A stretch of 64,000 bases of DNA from a methanogenic archaeon mixed culture ISO4-G1 (GCA_001563305.1 CP013703.1:1351773-1415772), one strand, 5' to 3'; positions 26,447 to 35,626 are shown, numbered from the stretch's first letter. The notes: generated by a model from the letters alone, not told the origin. Numbers and translations are program-made.

Positions 26447-27430
26447 ATGCAGCTGTACCATGACGGGGACGTCGATCTGAGCATTTTTGAAGGGAAGAAG
26501 GTGGCCGTCCTGGGATACGGTTCCCAGGGCAGGGCACAGGCGCTATGCTTCCACGATTCAGGCATGGACGTGACCGTGGGGGTCCGCAGGAACGGCCCCT
26601 CCTGGAACCAGGCCAAGGAGGACGGTCTGAAGGTGGCCGAGCTCGCCGATGCAGTCAAGGGCGCCGATGTCGTCGTTGTCCTCCTGCCGGACGAGGTCCA
26701 GGCATCCGTCTACAAGGAATCCGTAGGGCCGAACCTCAAGAGCGGTGCCGCTCTCGCTTTCGCACACGGGTTCGCGATAACGTTCAAGACCATCGTCCCG
26801 CCGAAGGACGTTGACGTGATCATGATGGCCCCCAAGGGGCCGGGCAACATGGTGAGGCAGATCTTCCTCGAGGGATTCGGGGTCCCTGCCATGGTATGCA
26901 TCAACCAGGATCACACCGGGAACGCGATGAAGATCGCATTGGGACTGGCCAAGGGGATCGGGGCGACCCGCAGCGGCGTCTTCGAATCCACATTCGAGAG
27001 GGAGACCCACACAGACCTGTTCGGAGAGCAGGCCGTGCTCTGCGGAGGCCAGACCGGGCTCATCAAGAACGGATTCGAGACACTGGTCGAGGCGGGATAC
27101 CCGCCGGAGATGGCCTATTTCGAGGTCCTCCACGAGATGAAGCAGGTCACGGAGCTGATCAACAGAGGCGGACTAGACCTCATGTGGCACGAGGTCTCCA
27201 ACACCGCTGAGTTCGGCGGTCTCACGAGACGCGACAGGGTCGTCAACGAGTCCTCGAAGGAGGAGATGAGGAAGATCCTGAAGGAGATCCAGGACGGGAC
27301 TTTCAAGAACGAATGGGTCTCAGAGTTCGACAACGGCCTCGTCAACCTGAAGAGGATGGAGGACGAGGAAGCCAAGCTCCAGATGGAGGTCGTCGGCAAG
27401 GAGATACGCAGGCTCTTCCAGAGGAAGTGA
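26447..27430 (+). CDS. ilvC: Ketol-acid reductoisomerase (NADP+)
   Basis: 327 residues, the short class I form. The Rossmann motif VAVLGYGSQGRAQA (about 18) and the knotted C-terminal domain with FGEQAVLCGGQTGLIKNGFE are present, with metal ligands in DLFGEQ and the later Glu. It converts acetolactate or acetohydroxybutyrate to dihydroxy acids for valine and isoleucine. AGGTGA precedes the ATG. A cyclophilin-like gene follows four bases later; no other ilv gene is in the window. Confidence 0.96.
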   Translation: MQLYHDGDVDLSIFEGKKVAVLGYGSQGRAQALCFHDSGMDVTVGVRRNGPSWNQAKEDGLKVAELADAVKGADVVVVLLPDEVQASVYKESVGPNLKSGAALAFAHGFAITFKTIVPPKDVDVIMMAPKGPGNMVRQIFLEGFGVPAMVCINQDHTGNAMKIALGLAKGIGATRSGVFESTFERETHTDLFGEQAVLCGGQTGLIKNGFETLVEAGYPPEMAYFEVLHEMKQVTELINRGGLDLMWHEVSNTAEFGGLTRRDRVVNESSKEEMRKILKEIQDGTFKNEWVSEFDNGLVNLKRMEDEEAKLQMEVVGKEIRRLFQRK

Positions 27431-27434
27431 TGAT

Positions 27435-27815
27435 ATGAACAGGATAATCATCAGGACAAGGAACGCCGAGTTCAAGGCGGAGCTCGACGACTCGGACATC
27501 TCCAACGCCATTTGGCTCTCGTGCCCTCACAAGCTCGACATCAACATGCTCGGTTCCATGATATACTGCGAGCTCCCGCTCAATGTTATCCTTCCAAAGG
27601 AGAACAGGACCACGGAACTCGAAATCGGGGATCTGGCATATTGGCCTGGACCCGGAGCGTTCTGCGTATTCTTCGGCCGTACGCCGCTCAGCGGGGAGGA
27701 CGGGAAACCTGTCGCTCCATATCCTGTAATAAAGATCGGGAAGATCGTCGGCGACTGCAGGGAACTGGAAGACGCCGGTGACAGGCAGCGCCTGACTATT
27801 GAACAGACCTTCTGA
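27435..27815 (+). CDS. Cyclophilin-like fold protein (TM1367-type)
   Basis: 126 residues with the sequence IGDLAYWPGPGAFCVFFGRTPLS, typical of the cyclophilin-like family found in archaea and Thermotoga. These proteins have the cyclophilin barrel but lack the usual isomerase residues; function is unknown. It is four bases behind ilvC and probably co-transcribed. Confidence 0.75.
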   Translation: MNRIIIRTRNAEFKAELDDSDISNAIWLSCPHKLDINMLGSMIYCELPLNVILPKENRTTELEIGDLAYWPGPGAFCVFFGRTPLSGEDGKPVAPYPVIKIGKIVGDCRELEDAGDRQRLTIEQTF

Positions 27816-28904
27816 TCAGACGATCGTGAACGAGTGGTCGAAGTCCGTGAGGATCTCGCATCCCTTCTCGGTGACCAGTATCGTATCCTCGATCCTGATC
27901 CCGCCGACTCCCGGGATGTAGATGCCGGGCTCTGCCGAGACTATATTTCCTGCATGCAGGATCTGCTCCGACCTCGGAGAGACGGAGATCGCCTGATGGA
28001 CGTCCATGCCGATGCCGTGACCGAACGCGTGGATGAACGTTCCCTTGAACTCCGAACCGTCTATGATCTTCCTGGCGGCGAGATCCGCGGCATTCGCATT
28101 CGCACCGTCGCGATACTCCGCGATGCCTGCGAGCTGTGCCTCCCTGACGACCTCGTATGCCCTCTCGAGCACGTCCGCGGGCTTCCCGAGGAATATGGTC
28201 CTCGTCATGTCGGAGCAGTATCTGGCATATTTGGTCCCGAAGTCGAAGAGTGCTGTATCTCCCTTCTTCAGCCTGTAGTCGCAGGGCATGTGGTGGGGCT
28301 GTGCGGAATAGGGTCCGAAGGCCGCGATGGTATCGAACGCGTTCCCGGAACCTCCGAGCTCGCGCATCCTGTTGTCCATCCTTGCCGCGATCTCGATCTC
28401 CGATGCCCCATCCGAGATGTAATCCGGAAGCTCCTTGGCGACCTGGGAGGAGATCCTGCAGGCCTTCTTCGTGGCCTCTATCTCCTTCTGGTCCTTGACC
28501 GACACTGTGGCCTCGATGGCCTTGGTCGCGTCCACGGGCTCTATGTCGCCGACGGTCCTCTTCACGAACTCGACCATGGCATAGGTGCTGGAGTGGACGT
28601 TGAACCCGACCTTCCTGCATCCCTTGAGGGCATCCTTGATGAAGTTGTCCCTCTCCTCCCTGTTGTGGTAGACGCAGATGTTGCCGACGCCGTCCTTGGC
28701 GGACTCCTCCTCCAGAGGGCTGACTATGACATTCAGCGTACCGTCGTTGCGCACGATGGCGAAAGAACTCTCGAAGCATCCTCCCGGCTGCTCCGACAGG
28801 TACCAGAACGTGGAATCCAGGAAGGGCTCGCCATCGTTCATGACGACCACGGCGTCCATGCCCTCCGCGTTGGCCATTAGCCTCTCGGCCCTAGTACCCT
28901 TCAT
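27816..28904 (-). CDS. pepQ: Xaa-Pro aminopeptidase / M24 metallopeptidase
   Basis: 362 residues with a creatinase-like N-terminal half and an M24 C-terminal half. Metal ligands are visible in ALFDFGTKYARYCSDMTRT (two Asp), THAFGHG-type FIHAFGHGIGMDVHQ, SAEPGIYIPG and GGIRIEDTIL. It removes N-terminal residues next to proline. The start at 28904 shares bases with the stop of the upstream aspartate dehydrogenase gene (TGATG). It converges directly on the cyclophilin-like gene. Confidence 0.88.
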   Translation of the reverse strand: MKGTRAERLMANAEGMDAVVVMNDGEPFLDSTFWYLSEQPGGCFESSFAIVRNDGTLNVIVSPLEEESAKDGVGNICVYHNREERDNFIKDALKGCRKVGFNVHSSTYAMVEFVKRTVGDIEPVDATKAIEATVSVKDQKEIEATKKACRISSQVAKELPDYISDGASEIEIAARMDNRMRELGGSGNAFDTIAAFGPYSAQPHHMPCDYRLKKGDTALFDFGTKYARYCSDMTRTIFLGKPADVLERAYEVVREAQLAGIAEYRDGANANAADLAARKIIDGSEFKGTFIHAFGHGIGMDVHQAISVSPRSEQILHAGNIVSAEPGIYIPGVGGIRIEDTILVTEKGCEILTDFDHSFTIV

Positions 28905-29710
28905 CAGATACCTACCCATTGGTTCTTGACGATCCTCTGGAGAGCGGATATCGCCGAGAACACCGAAAGGTTGGATGTCTTGGGGTTGATGGGCGACGGC
29001 ACGTTGTAGGTGTGGGTGGTCATCTCCCCGAACTCTCCCTTGATCCTGAGCTCGTGCGAGTTGATCTTGATGTTGGGGTCCACGGCGATGGTGACCATCG
29101 TCCTGTCGAAGCCGATACCCATGATACTGACGATGGCCGCGACGTTGACGTTCCTGGGGAACAGCTGGACGGCCTCCCTGGCGGTCCCGGTGTACAGGAT
29201 GGTCTTCTCCTTGATCGATGACAGGTCGATCCCCCTGTCCTGGACGTACTTGACGTCCTGGAAACTGACCGGGGGCTTGGTGGTGATGAGCTCGACCTCC
29301 TTCACCTCTCCGACGGTGGATGCCCTGAGCCCGTCGGTACCGCATATGGCACCAGACGGGATGTAAACCTTGGCCTCACACTGCTTGGCCTTCTCCGTGA
29401 CCATCTCCCTGAAGTCGTCGTCCACGAGGGCTCCCACGGACATGACCATGATGTCCACTCCCCTTGCGACGACCTTCGGGATCACATCGCGTGCGGCCTG
29501 CTGTGTTGCGCATTCGATGACGAGGTCGCAGTGGTAGAGCTCCTCCTCCACATCCTCGACGAGCTCGGCCTTGTTCAGGGTGTCTGCGAGGGCCTGGGCA
29601 CGCTCCTTGTCGGTGTCAACGAGGTAGATCCTCTTGACTTCCATCATCTTGTCTGCGGCCTCGGCGAGCTTAGAGCCCCTTGAACCGCATCCTACTATCG
29701 TTATGCGCAT
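28904..29710 (-). CDS. nadX: L-aspartate dehydrogenase
   Basis: 268 residues with the Rossmann start MRITIVGCGSRGSKLAE, PSGAICGTDGLRAST near the middle and DRTMVTIAVDPNIKINSHEL in the C-terminal half, matching archaeal aspartate dehydrogenases. The enzyme makes iminoaspartate from aspartate, the first step of de novo NAD synthesis. It is in an operon with pepQ. nadA and nadC are not in the window. Confidence 0.88.
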   Translation of the reverse strand: MRITIVGCGSRGSKLAEAADKMMEVKRIYLVDTDKERAQALADTLNKAELVEDVEEELYHCDLVIECATQQAARDVIPKVVARGVDIMVMSVGALVDDDFREMVTEKAKQCEAKVYIPSGAICGTDGLRASTVGEVKEVELITTKPPVSFQDVKYVQDRGIDLSSIKEKTILYTGTAREAVQLFPRNVNVAAIVSIMGIGFDRTMVTIAVDPNIKINSHELRIKGEFGEMTTHTYNVPSPINPKTSNLSVFSAISALQRIVKNQWVGI

Positions 29711-29806
29711 GATACCCCAGTTGGGTTCAGGCTAGAAAAAAGTATCCCTGCGGAGACGATGATTCCGCCTTGAGGAAGGGAGGGGCCCAAGGCCCCATTT
29801 CTGTCA

Positions 29807-30997
29807 TCATCCGTAGACGATGAGGTCCTCGTCATACTGATAGGTCTGATGGATGACGACAGTCGAGCCGCTCCACGTCACCAGCGCACCGTGGATCTCC
29901 AGCGTCTCCATGTCCTCGCTGAAGGTGCAGTAGTACTGCCCGTGGAACTCCTCGTCATGATAGACCGCGATAGATTCGACGATCATGCTGTAATGATCTC
30001 CGCTCTGATACAGTATCCCGCCCCACATTCCGATATTCTCCGGCCCTGACATCGTTAAGACCCTGACAATGCTTCCCTGCTGGTACATGAAAAAGAGCTT
30101 TATGTCGACGGACTCGTTGTCGATGACCTCACCGTTGTTGAGGATGTAGGATTTCTCGGTACCTACGTAAAACCTCTCTTCAATGTCGGCCTCCACGGGC
30201 TTCAGCTTCGATTTGTCTCCGTAGACCACCTCGTACTGGGCTATCTTGCCGATCTCGTCGAAGGTCGCTGTGTAAACCACTCCGTCAGTGAAGCGGACCA
30301 TATCGAAGATGAAGTTCCAGCTGTCGTATTCAGCCGTTGCCATGTAATAGTCGGGTCCGGCCTTGGTGGCGACGAACATGAACGTCTCGTCGATATCGTT
30401 GGTCACCGTGTAGAAGACCATCGAGCTCTCCACCCTGTCGACCGTCAGGGTGTAGTTGAGGTCCGTACGGTCCTCGACACCATCCCCGGAGATCTTGGTG
30501 GCGGATATGCCGTTGAGCACGGTTCCAACCTTGGGGATGTTCTTATCGGTATTGATCGCCGACTGGGCGTCGACCATGGGATCCGATCCGGAGGTCGAGC
30601 GCTTGAAGGTCAGGACGTCGATGCCCAGATAGGAGACGGTCTTGACGATCAGCTTCCCTCTCTCCATGTACAGATATCCTGGATACGCCGTTTCGTCCCC
30701 GTATGTATCCTGGGTCATCATGTATCCGTCGCACATGATGCACAGGGTCGTGTTCCCACCCATAGTGAGCTGATAACAGTCCTCTGAGTCCTGGTACTTC
30801 TCTATACTTGCCGTCAGATGGTCGTCTGTCTGGATATACACCGGCTCTCCGTCCTGATAATATCCGAATTCGTGCATGACCAGTTCCCACTCGCCTGTGG
30901 GATCGTTCGAGTTGCCCGCTCCGGAAACGACCCATGACCCGAAGAACACGGCAACGACCGCCAGGGCGAGTACCGGAAGCACGTACTTGAAATCCAT
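29807..30997 (-). CDS. Exported protein of unknown function (paralogue of 55963-57183)
   Basis: 396 residues: a basic start, one hydrophobic signal/anchor (VLPVLALAVVAVFFGSWVV), then an acidic, Tyr- and Thr-rich beta-type body with DPTGEWELVMHEFGYYQDGE. The region LTVDRVESSMVFYTVTND aligns well with LTVNRVESDIIFYNSHGDD of the second family member 26 kb away. I recognise no known domain. A GAGGAGG sequence precedes the ATG, a strong ribosome-binding site for this window. Confidence 0.6.
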   Translation of the reverse strand: MDFKYVLPVLALAVVAVFFGSWVVSGAGNSNDPTGEWELVMHEFGYYQDGEPVYIQTDDHLTASIEKYQDSEDCYQLTMGGNTTLCIMCDGYMMTQDTYGDETAYPGYLYMERGKLIVKTVSYLGIDVLTFKRSTSGSDPMVDAQSAINTDKNIPKVGTVLNGISATKISGDGVEDRTDLNYTLTVDRVESSMVFYTVTNDIDETFMFVATKAGPDYYMATAEYDSWNFIFDMVRFTDGVVYTATFDEIGKIAQYEVVYGDKSKLKPVEADIEERFYVGTEKSYILNNGEVIDNESVDIKLFFMYQQGSIVRVLTMSGPENIGMWGGILYQSGDHYSMIVESIAVYHDEEFHGQYYCTFSEDMETLEIHGALVTWSGSTVVIHQTYQYDEDLIVYG

Positions 30998-31098
30998 TCG
31001 AAATTCCTCCTCTCGGGAATATCTGTTTCCCTAATGAAAAGCGAATCACATCAGATGGTTAAAAAGAACAATCGTCCGACAGCCAATCCTGAAGGGGT

Positions 31099-31737
31099 TC
31101 AAAGCCTTCCTTCCCACTCGGACATGAACTCGTCCAGATATCCGACCATGTAATCATGGCGGTGCTGGGCCATCCTCTTGGCGGTCTCCGTGTTCATCAT
31201 ATCCTTCAGAAGCAGCAGTTTCTCGTGGAAGTGGTTGACCGATGTGCCCTGGTTGCTGAAGTACTCCTTCTCGGACATGCCCTCCTTCGGAGCATCCCCG
31301 GGGATATACATGGCACGTCCCTTGCTGCCCCCGTATGCGAATGCGCGGGCTATGCCGATGGCACCGATCGCATCCATGCGGTCAGCGTCCTGAACGATCT
31401 TACCCTCCAATGTGCCAGGCACTACTGAGTCCTTGCCTTTAAACGATACCTGCGAGATTATGTCGCAGATGAAAAGCTGATCCTCGATGAGAATGGATTC
31501 GGAGTCCATGAACGTCCTCGCGTTCATGAACCCGTTATCACCGAAAAGTTTCCGGTCGTCGACATCATGAAGCAGCGCCGCCAGGCGCACCATGTCCATG
31601 TCCCCGCCCTCCTGGGCGCAGATGGTCCGGGCCAGATCGTGGACCCTTATGGTGTGGTAGATATCGTGACCGCTGCTGTCACCTTCGAATATTTTCCTGG
31701 CGAATTCCTTCGCCCTTTCGAAGGTCCCTTCGTCCAT
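31099..31737 (-). CDS. HD-domain phosphohydrolase
   Basis: 212 residues with HD ligands in GHDIYHTIRVHDLA, ALLHDVDDRK and QDADRMDAIGAIG, the YedJ-like pattern. It hydrolyses phosphate esters, often of nucleotides, with a divalent metal. The start MDEGTFERA is two bases after the stop of the upstream small membrane protein gene. Substrate is unknown. Confidence 0.8.
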   Translation of the reverse strand: MDEGTFERAKEFARKIFEGDSSGHDIYHTIRVHDLARTICAQEGGDMDMVRLAALLHDVDDRKLFGDNGFMNARTFMDSESILIEDQLFICDIISQVSFKGKDSVVPGTLEGKIVQDADRMDAIGAIGIARAFAYGGSKGRAMYIPGDAPKEGMSEKEYFSNQGTSVNHFHEKLLLLKDMMNTETAKRMAQHRHDYMVGYLDEFMSEWEGRL

Positions 31738-31739
31738 GC

Positions 31740-31991
31740 TCACCTTCTCTTGGGGAGCTTGGGCATGCCCTTGGCCTTCACGTGGAGATATCCGGCGACG
31801 ACCAGGACTATGAGCAGAATGTAGATTGCCTGGTAGACGTATGCGTTGTCTGACCCGGCGTCGTCCGCGACCTCTGGCTCGGAAGAGAGGTACATCATCC
31901 CGTCGTCCTCTGCGGAAAGGTCCGCCACGGGGAGGACAGCGAGGGAGCACATCACGAGAGCGAGGACCGCCAGTGCGTATTTACTTGCCAT
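31740..31991 (-). CDS. Small exported membrane protein
   Basis: 83 residues: signal peptide (YALAVLALVMCSLAVLPVA), a short acidic outer part of about 30 residues, one membrane helix (AIYILLIVLVVAGYL) and a basic tail ending KGMPKLPKRR. No family recognised. It precedes the HD-domain gene and is divergent from archease, with one TATA-like element (32014-32022) 23-31 bp from its start and about as far from that of archease. Confidence 0.55.
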   Translation of the reverse strand: MASKYALAVLALVMCSLAVLPVADLSAEDDGMMYLSSEPEVADDAGSDNAYVYQAIYILLIVLVVAGYLHVKAKGMPKLPKRR

Positions 31992-32013
31992 GATGACCGC
32001 ATCCTGTGATAAC

Positions 32014-32022
32014 AATATAAAA
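32014..32022. promoter_or_regulatory. Shared TATA-like element of a divergent pair
   Basis: AATATAAAA lies nearly midway between the starts at 31991 (minus) and 32044 (plus), about 26 bp from each. No other TATA-like sequence is seen in the 52-bp region, so it may serve both genes. Confidence 0.4.
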
Positions 32023-32043
32023 CCTAACCGTGTTCCCGCCTCC

Positions 32044-32451
32044 ATGGAGAGGTACAGGCTCATCGATCACACGGCGGACATGATGGTCAAGGCCTTCGGC
32101 GACACGCTGGAGGAATGCTTCGCCAATGCAGCCTACGCCCTCTTCGACCAGACGGTCGACCTCTCGAACATAGGGACTGCCGAGGAGACGGACATCCGCG
32201 TCACCGGGGAGGACGACGAGGACAGGCTCTTCTCCTTCCTGGCGGAGATGCTCTTCATCGAGGACGCCGACAACCTCATCCTGAAGGAGTTCCAGGTGTC
32301 TTTCGACGGCGACGATGTGGTCTGCCACGCAAAAGGGGAGACCTTGGACAGGTCCAAACACAGGATAAAGTCCGAGGTCAAGGCCGTCACGTACCACATG
32401 ATGGAGATCGACAGGGAGACTCCCTCGGTCACCGTTCTCTTCGACGTGTAA
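32044..32451 (+). CDS. Archease (RtcB ligase cofactor)
   Basis: 135 residues starting MERYRLIDHTADMMVKAFG, with AYALFDQTVDL and the C-terminal KAVTYHMMEID, typical of archease. It helps RtcB RNA ligase guanylylation and turnover, joining tRNA halves after intron removal; the intron-bearing tRNA-Tyr at 5396 is one substrate source in this window. The start is fixed by the conserved N terminus; the frame is open far upstream but overlaps the neighbour. Confidence 0.93.
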   Translation: MERYRLIDHTADMMVKAFGDTLEECFANAAYALFDQTVDLSNIGTAEETDIRVTGEDDEDRLFSFLAEMLFIEDADNLILKEFQVSFDGDDVVCHAKGETLDRSKHRIKSEVKAVTYHMMEIDRETPSVTVLFDV

Positions 32452-32495
32452 GGCTGAAGACTCAACCGTTTTAACCGTGCTAGCCATTAAGGGAT

Positions 32496-33320
32496 ATGAT
32501 GCTCAGATTAGGATGGTTCTCCACAGGCAGGGGCCCCGGGTCCCGCAATCTTCTGAAAGCCGTCATGGACCAGAAGGAGAAAGGCACTCTGGACGTAGAG
32601 ATAGCCTTCGTCTTCTGCAATTGGGACAACGACGAGGAGGACAATCCGAAGAGGGAACAGCGCCAGATGTTCTTCGACATGGTCAGGGGCTACGGCATCC
32701 CTCTCGTCACGGCATCATGGAAGAAGTTCAGGCCGGACCTCTGGGAGAAGGACCAGAAGGAATGGCGCGACGGGTACGGCAAGCTCCTGAGGGAGCTCAC
32801 CGGCAAGTACGAGTTCGACCTCGGCATCCTGGCGGGATACATGCTCTGGATGGATGACGAGACCTGCAGGCAGTACGACATGCTGAACCTGCACCCCGCG
32901 CTCCCGACCGGCCCGAAGGGCACATGGCAGGAGGTCATCTGGCAGCTGATCTCCGAGAAGGCCGACACCCAGGGCATCATGATGCACATCTGCACCGAGG
33001 AATGGGACAGGGGTGCCGCGCTGACATACTGCGGGTTCCCCATCCGCGGAGGCGACTACGATGCGCTGTGGGACCAGATGGAGAGAAAGCTGTCTACCAA
33101 GACCCTGGATCAGATCAAGGCCGAGGAGGGTCAGGACGAACCTCTCTTCAAGAGGATCAGGGAGGACGGCGCCAAGCGCGAGCTCCCCCTGATAGTGGCG
33201 ACCATCCGCGAGTTCGCCGACGGCAAGGTGGAGATCAAGGACAAGCGCCTGTACTCGGAAGGGAAGAGACTGGATGCGCCCTATGACCTGTCGAGGCAGG
33301 TCGACGCATCCCTGGAGTGA
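32496..33320 (+). CDS. Formyltransferase-family protein (PurN-like)
   Basis: 274 residues with LRLGWFSTGRGPGSRNLLKA at the N terminus and MLNLHPALPTGPKGTW, which carries the Asn-x-His of folate-dependent formyltransferases. This is related to glycinamide ribonucleotide transformylase but is longer and lacks the standard PurN spacing, so the acceptor is uncertain. It is 4 bp upstream of an EhaR-like HAD gene, an arrangement that suggests a shared pathway. Confidence 0.65.
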   Translation: MMLRLGWFSTGRGPGSRNLLKAVMDQKEKGTLDVEIAFVFCNWDNDEEDNPKREQRQMFFDMVRGYGIPLVTASWKKFRPDLWEKDQKEWRDGYGKLLRELTGKYEFDLGILAGYMLWMDDETCRQYDMLNLHPALPTGPKGTWQEVIWQLISEKADTQGIMMHICTEEWDRGAALTYCGFPIRGGDYDALWDQMERKLSTKTLDQIKAEEGQDEPLFKRIREDGAKRELPLIVATIREFADGKVEIKDKRLYSEGKRLDAPYDLSRQVDASLE

Positions 33321-33324
33321 TCCG

Positions 33325-34434
33325 ATGCCGGACGAATTCGACCCTACAGTCGAACTGGGGCTGCCTCCGGACAGGTACGTCGTCTGCACATGCAGGGGGT
33401 TCCTGACCAGGAACGATGACATGAGGCAGCTCTGCGGAAGGTTCATCGAGAAGGGCGAGGTCCTGTACGACGTCCTGAACAGGTACGACAGGCTCACCGC
33501 ATACGTGCTCAACCGCGAGGACGCCACGGCCGGCAGCCATTACAAGTGGTGCATCCCGTTCCTGAAGGCGTACGGTGCCACCGACCACCTCCTCCACAAG
33601 TACAGCGCGGAGGACCTGGTCATGATGCCCCACGCGTCGAGGACCATGAACTACATCTCCGGGATCCTCCCGACGCACATCACGACCACCATCCTGGAGC
33701 ACGGGATGATGGAGGTATCTGAGAAGCTGAACGCACCGCTGTGCGAGGTCTCCGAATCGAAGCTCTGTATCGACCAGACCATGATGGGGCGCTCCGAGGC
33801 GAGGAACCTGAAGGACCTGTGCAAGGAGATCACCAAGCTGAAGGTGCCGAAGAACTTCTACGAGCTAAACGTCCCGACCGAGCTCCTCGAGGAGGACATC
33901 ACGATAATCAAGACCCTGGATGCGATAATCGGAGGGGGCATCCCCGAATCCGGAGCTCTGGGTCTTATGGAATCCGCGGACATCATGACCTCCCACAAGA
34001 AGGCCTACCGCCTGCTGGACATCAGGAGGCTCAGCATGATCGACCTGGACTGCACCATGTATGTGGGGAGCTCCGCGACGGACTTCCAGCCCATGGACCT
34101 GGTCCGCGAGGCCGGAGGGCTGTCGATCTCGTTCAACGGGGAGGAGTTCGCCGTGAGGGGGAGCAACGTGGCCATCATATCCGACGACACCACGGTGGTC
34201 TCGATCTTCGCCAGCGTCTTCAACGACAAGGGTGTGCTGGCATCGTACGACCTGGCAGCCAACTGGAGCAGGAAGTACCTTGAGGAGATGGACTTCCCCG
34301 ACAGGAATCTCCTGAACACGTTCCTCAGGGAGCATCCGAAAGAACTCCCGGAGGTCTATGCGGTCAACGACGGGAACGTCGACGAGATCTCGAAGAAGAG
34401 CGAAAAGTTCCGCAAGAAGATCCTCGGCAAATGA
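33325..34434 (+). CDS. HAD-like protein related to EhaR of methanogens
   Basis: 369 residues. VVCTCRGFLTRNDDMRQLC stands where HAD proteins and EhaR have the catalytic loop, followed by YDVLNRYDRL and FLKAYGATDHLL as in the EhaR group. The first catalytic Asp is replaced by Cys-Thr-Cys in this loop, so normal HAD phosphatase chemistry is doubtful. No hydrogenase genes are nearby. The ATG at 33325 fits the family N terminus and sits four bases after the formyltransferase gene. Confidence 0.6.
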   Translation: MPDEFDPTVELGLPPDRYVVCTCRGFLTRNDDMRQLCGRFIEKGEVLYDVLNRYDRLTAYVLNREDATAGSHYKWCIPFLKAYGATDHLLHKYSAEDLVMMPHASRTMNYISGILPTHITTTILEHGMMEVSEKLNAPLCEVSESKLCIDQTMMGRSEARNLKDLCKEITKLKVPKNFYELNVPTELLEEDITIIKTLDAIIGGGIPESGALGLMESADIMTSHKKAYRLLDIRRLSMIDLDCTMYVGSSATDFQPMDLVREAGGLSISFNGEEFAVRGSNVAIISDDTTVVSIFASVFNDKGVLASYDLAANWSRKYLEEMDFPDRNLLNTFLREHPKELPEVYAVNDGNVDEISKKSEKFRKKILGK

Positions 34435-34455
34435 TTATCCAGAAAGAAAGATGAG

Positions 34456-34528
34456 TGCTCCAGACGGGATTCGAACCCGTGTGTCAGCCTCGAAAGGGCT
34501 GAATGATTGGCCGCTACACTACTGGAGC
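34456..34528 (-). tRNA. tRNA-Glu (anticodon TTC)
   Basis: On the minus strand the acceptor strands GCTCCAG and CTGGAGC pair, the anticodon stem CAGCC/GGCTG holds loop CTTTCGA with anticodon TTC, and the T arm is ACGGG-TTCGAAT-CCCGT. The length is 73 nt. CCA is not encoded, unlike the tRNA-Tyr and tRNA-Leu genes here. No intron. Confidence 0.95.
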
Positions 34529-34691
34529 AGTAAACAAGTCCATCACGAACTCGTTTATAAGGATTATGAGAACCCGATCCCGGCCGAGATTTTCTTTGAA
34601 AAATCGGTCCGCTAAAAGGTTAATATCCACCGGAACGATATCGTGATGCTCTGGTTTGGGAATCCTGACCAGATACATCGAGGAAACTGTC

Positions 34692-35561
34692 ATGTCGATG
34701 ATATCTCTGAAATGCCCGTCCTGCGGCGCACCGGTGGAACTCGGTTTCGGAAAGACCAGGGGATACTGCGAGTACTGCGGGATGATGGTCAAGGAGGAGA
34801 TGTCCGAAGCGGAGGCGGCCAGGAGCGAGAGGAACGGCGAATTCCTCGAGGCCGTCAAGGCTTCCATGAGCTGCATAGAATCGAACGACTACGAATCCGC
34901 GATCAAGTACGCCAACAAGGCGATGGAGTCGCTCTCCACGGATCCAGCGCCGTCCCTCATCAAGTTCGTGGCCTATCTGGATTCCGACCTCAAAAAGGCG
35001 AGATCCGCATACAGCGTGGGCCACAACCTTCTGGACCAGAGGCAGTCCGTCGCCATGGACGACGACCAGTACAGGTCGGTCCTTAATGCCTTCGTCCGCA
35101 ACTATCTCGCAGCCAGGGCCAAGGACATCAACCGTTCCTTCCTGGCCCTCAGGAAGATGGGTCCGGACGACCTGCAGAACATCAGGAACTACGAGTACCG
35201 CAAGAAGATCGAGGACTACCTAGGTTTTCCGGAGGTCAAGGAGGCAATGTGCCAGGCTGCTTCGGATTGCATCGATGTGTGCGAGGGGAACCTCAAGCTC
35301 AGCGGATCCTTGGACGCAGGCAGCTGGACGTCCCTGAAGGGTGCCCGCGACCGCGATGTGTTCAGAGTTCTGTCCACGGTTTTCATCGATCCCACCGTGG
35401 CGCCCCGCGTGACGAGCTATGTGCAGAGGTACGTCGACGCGATGGGCCTGAAATGGGAATCCATGGCCAAGAGCGGGCAGATAAACGCCAGCAAGGACCA
35501 GATCAAGACATACCGCTACGAGAGCGAGATCTGCCTCAAGTGGCTCAGGAAGTACTACTGA
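34692..35561 (+). CDS. Zinc-ribbon protein of unknown function
   Basis: 289 residues. An N-terminal zinc ribbon has ISLKCPSCGAPVELG and GYCEYCGMMV, followed by an alpha-helical body that includes TPR-like stretches (ESNDYESAIKYANKAMESL). No catalytic motif seen. The ATG at 34692 gives the ribbon the usual short N terminus; an ATG twelve codons earlier is possible. It ends 65 bp before aIF1A. Confidence 0.55.
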   Translation: MSMISLKCPSCGAPVELGFGKTRGYCEYCGMMVKEEMSEAEAARSERNGEFLEAVKASMSCIESNDYESAIKYANKAMESLSTDPAPSLIKFVAYLDSDLKKARSAYSVGHNLLDQRQSVAMDDDQYRSVLNAFVRNYLAARAKDINRSFLALRKMGPDDLQNIRNYEYRKKIEDYLGFPEVKEAMCQAASDCIDVCEGNLKLSGSLDAGSWTSLKGARDRDVFRVLSTVFIDPTVAPRVTSYVQRYVDAMGLKWESMAKSGQINASKDQIKTYRYESEICLKWLRKYY

Positions 35562-35582
35562 ACGCGTGCGCGACTGACAATG

Positions 35583-35590
35583 TTTTTATA
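35583..35590 (+). promoter_or_regulatory. TATA box of the aIF1A operon
   Basis: TTTTTATA lies 37 bp before the aIF1A start. A second AT element TTATAAT follows at 35599-35605. Either can serve as the core promoter of the aIF1A-Rio1-KH-Pus10 gene run. Confidence 0.5.
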
Positions 35591-35626
35591 AGGTCGCTTA
35601 TAATCGGTAGGATCGGAAGGATAAAA

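Noticed and set aside
24462-26537. 691-codon minus-strand open frame opposite the InlB/transglutaminase gene
   Set aside because: It is antisense to a gene with clear domains, has no recognisable motif, and its composition fits a mirror frame of a GC-rich coding strand.
29782-29796. GGGGCC-CAA-GGCCCC hairpin as a terminator after the exported protein gene
   Set aside because: The stem is good but no T run follows in the direction of transcription, so it is not listed as a terminator.
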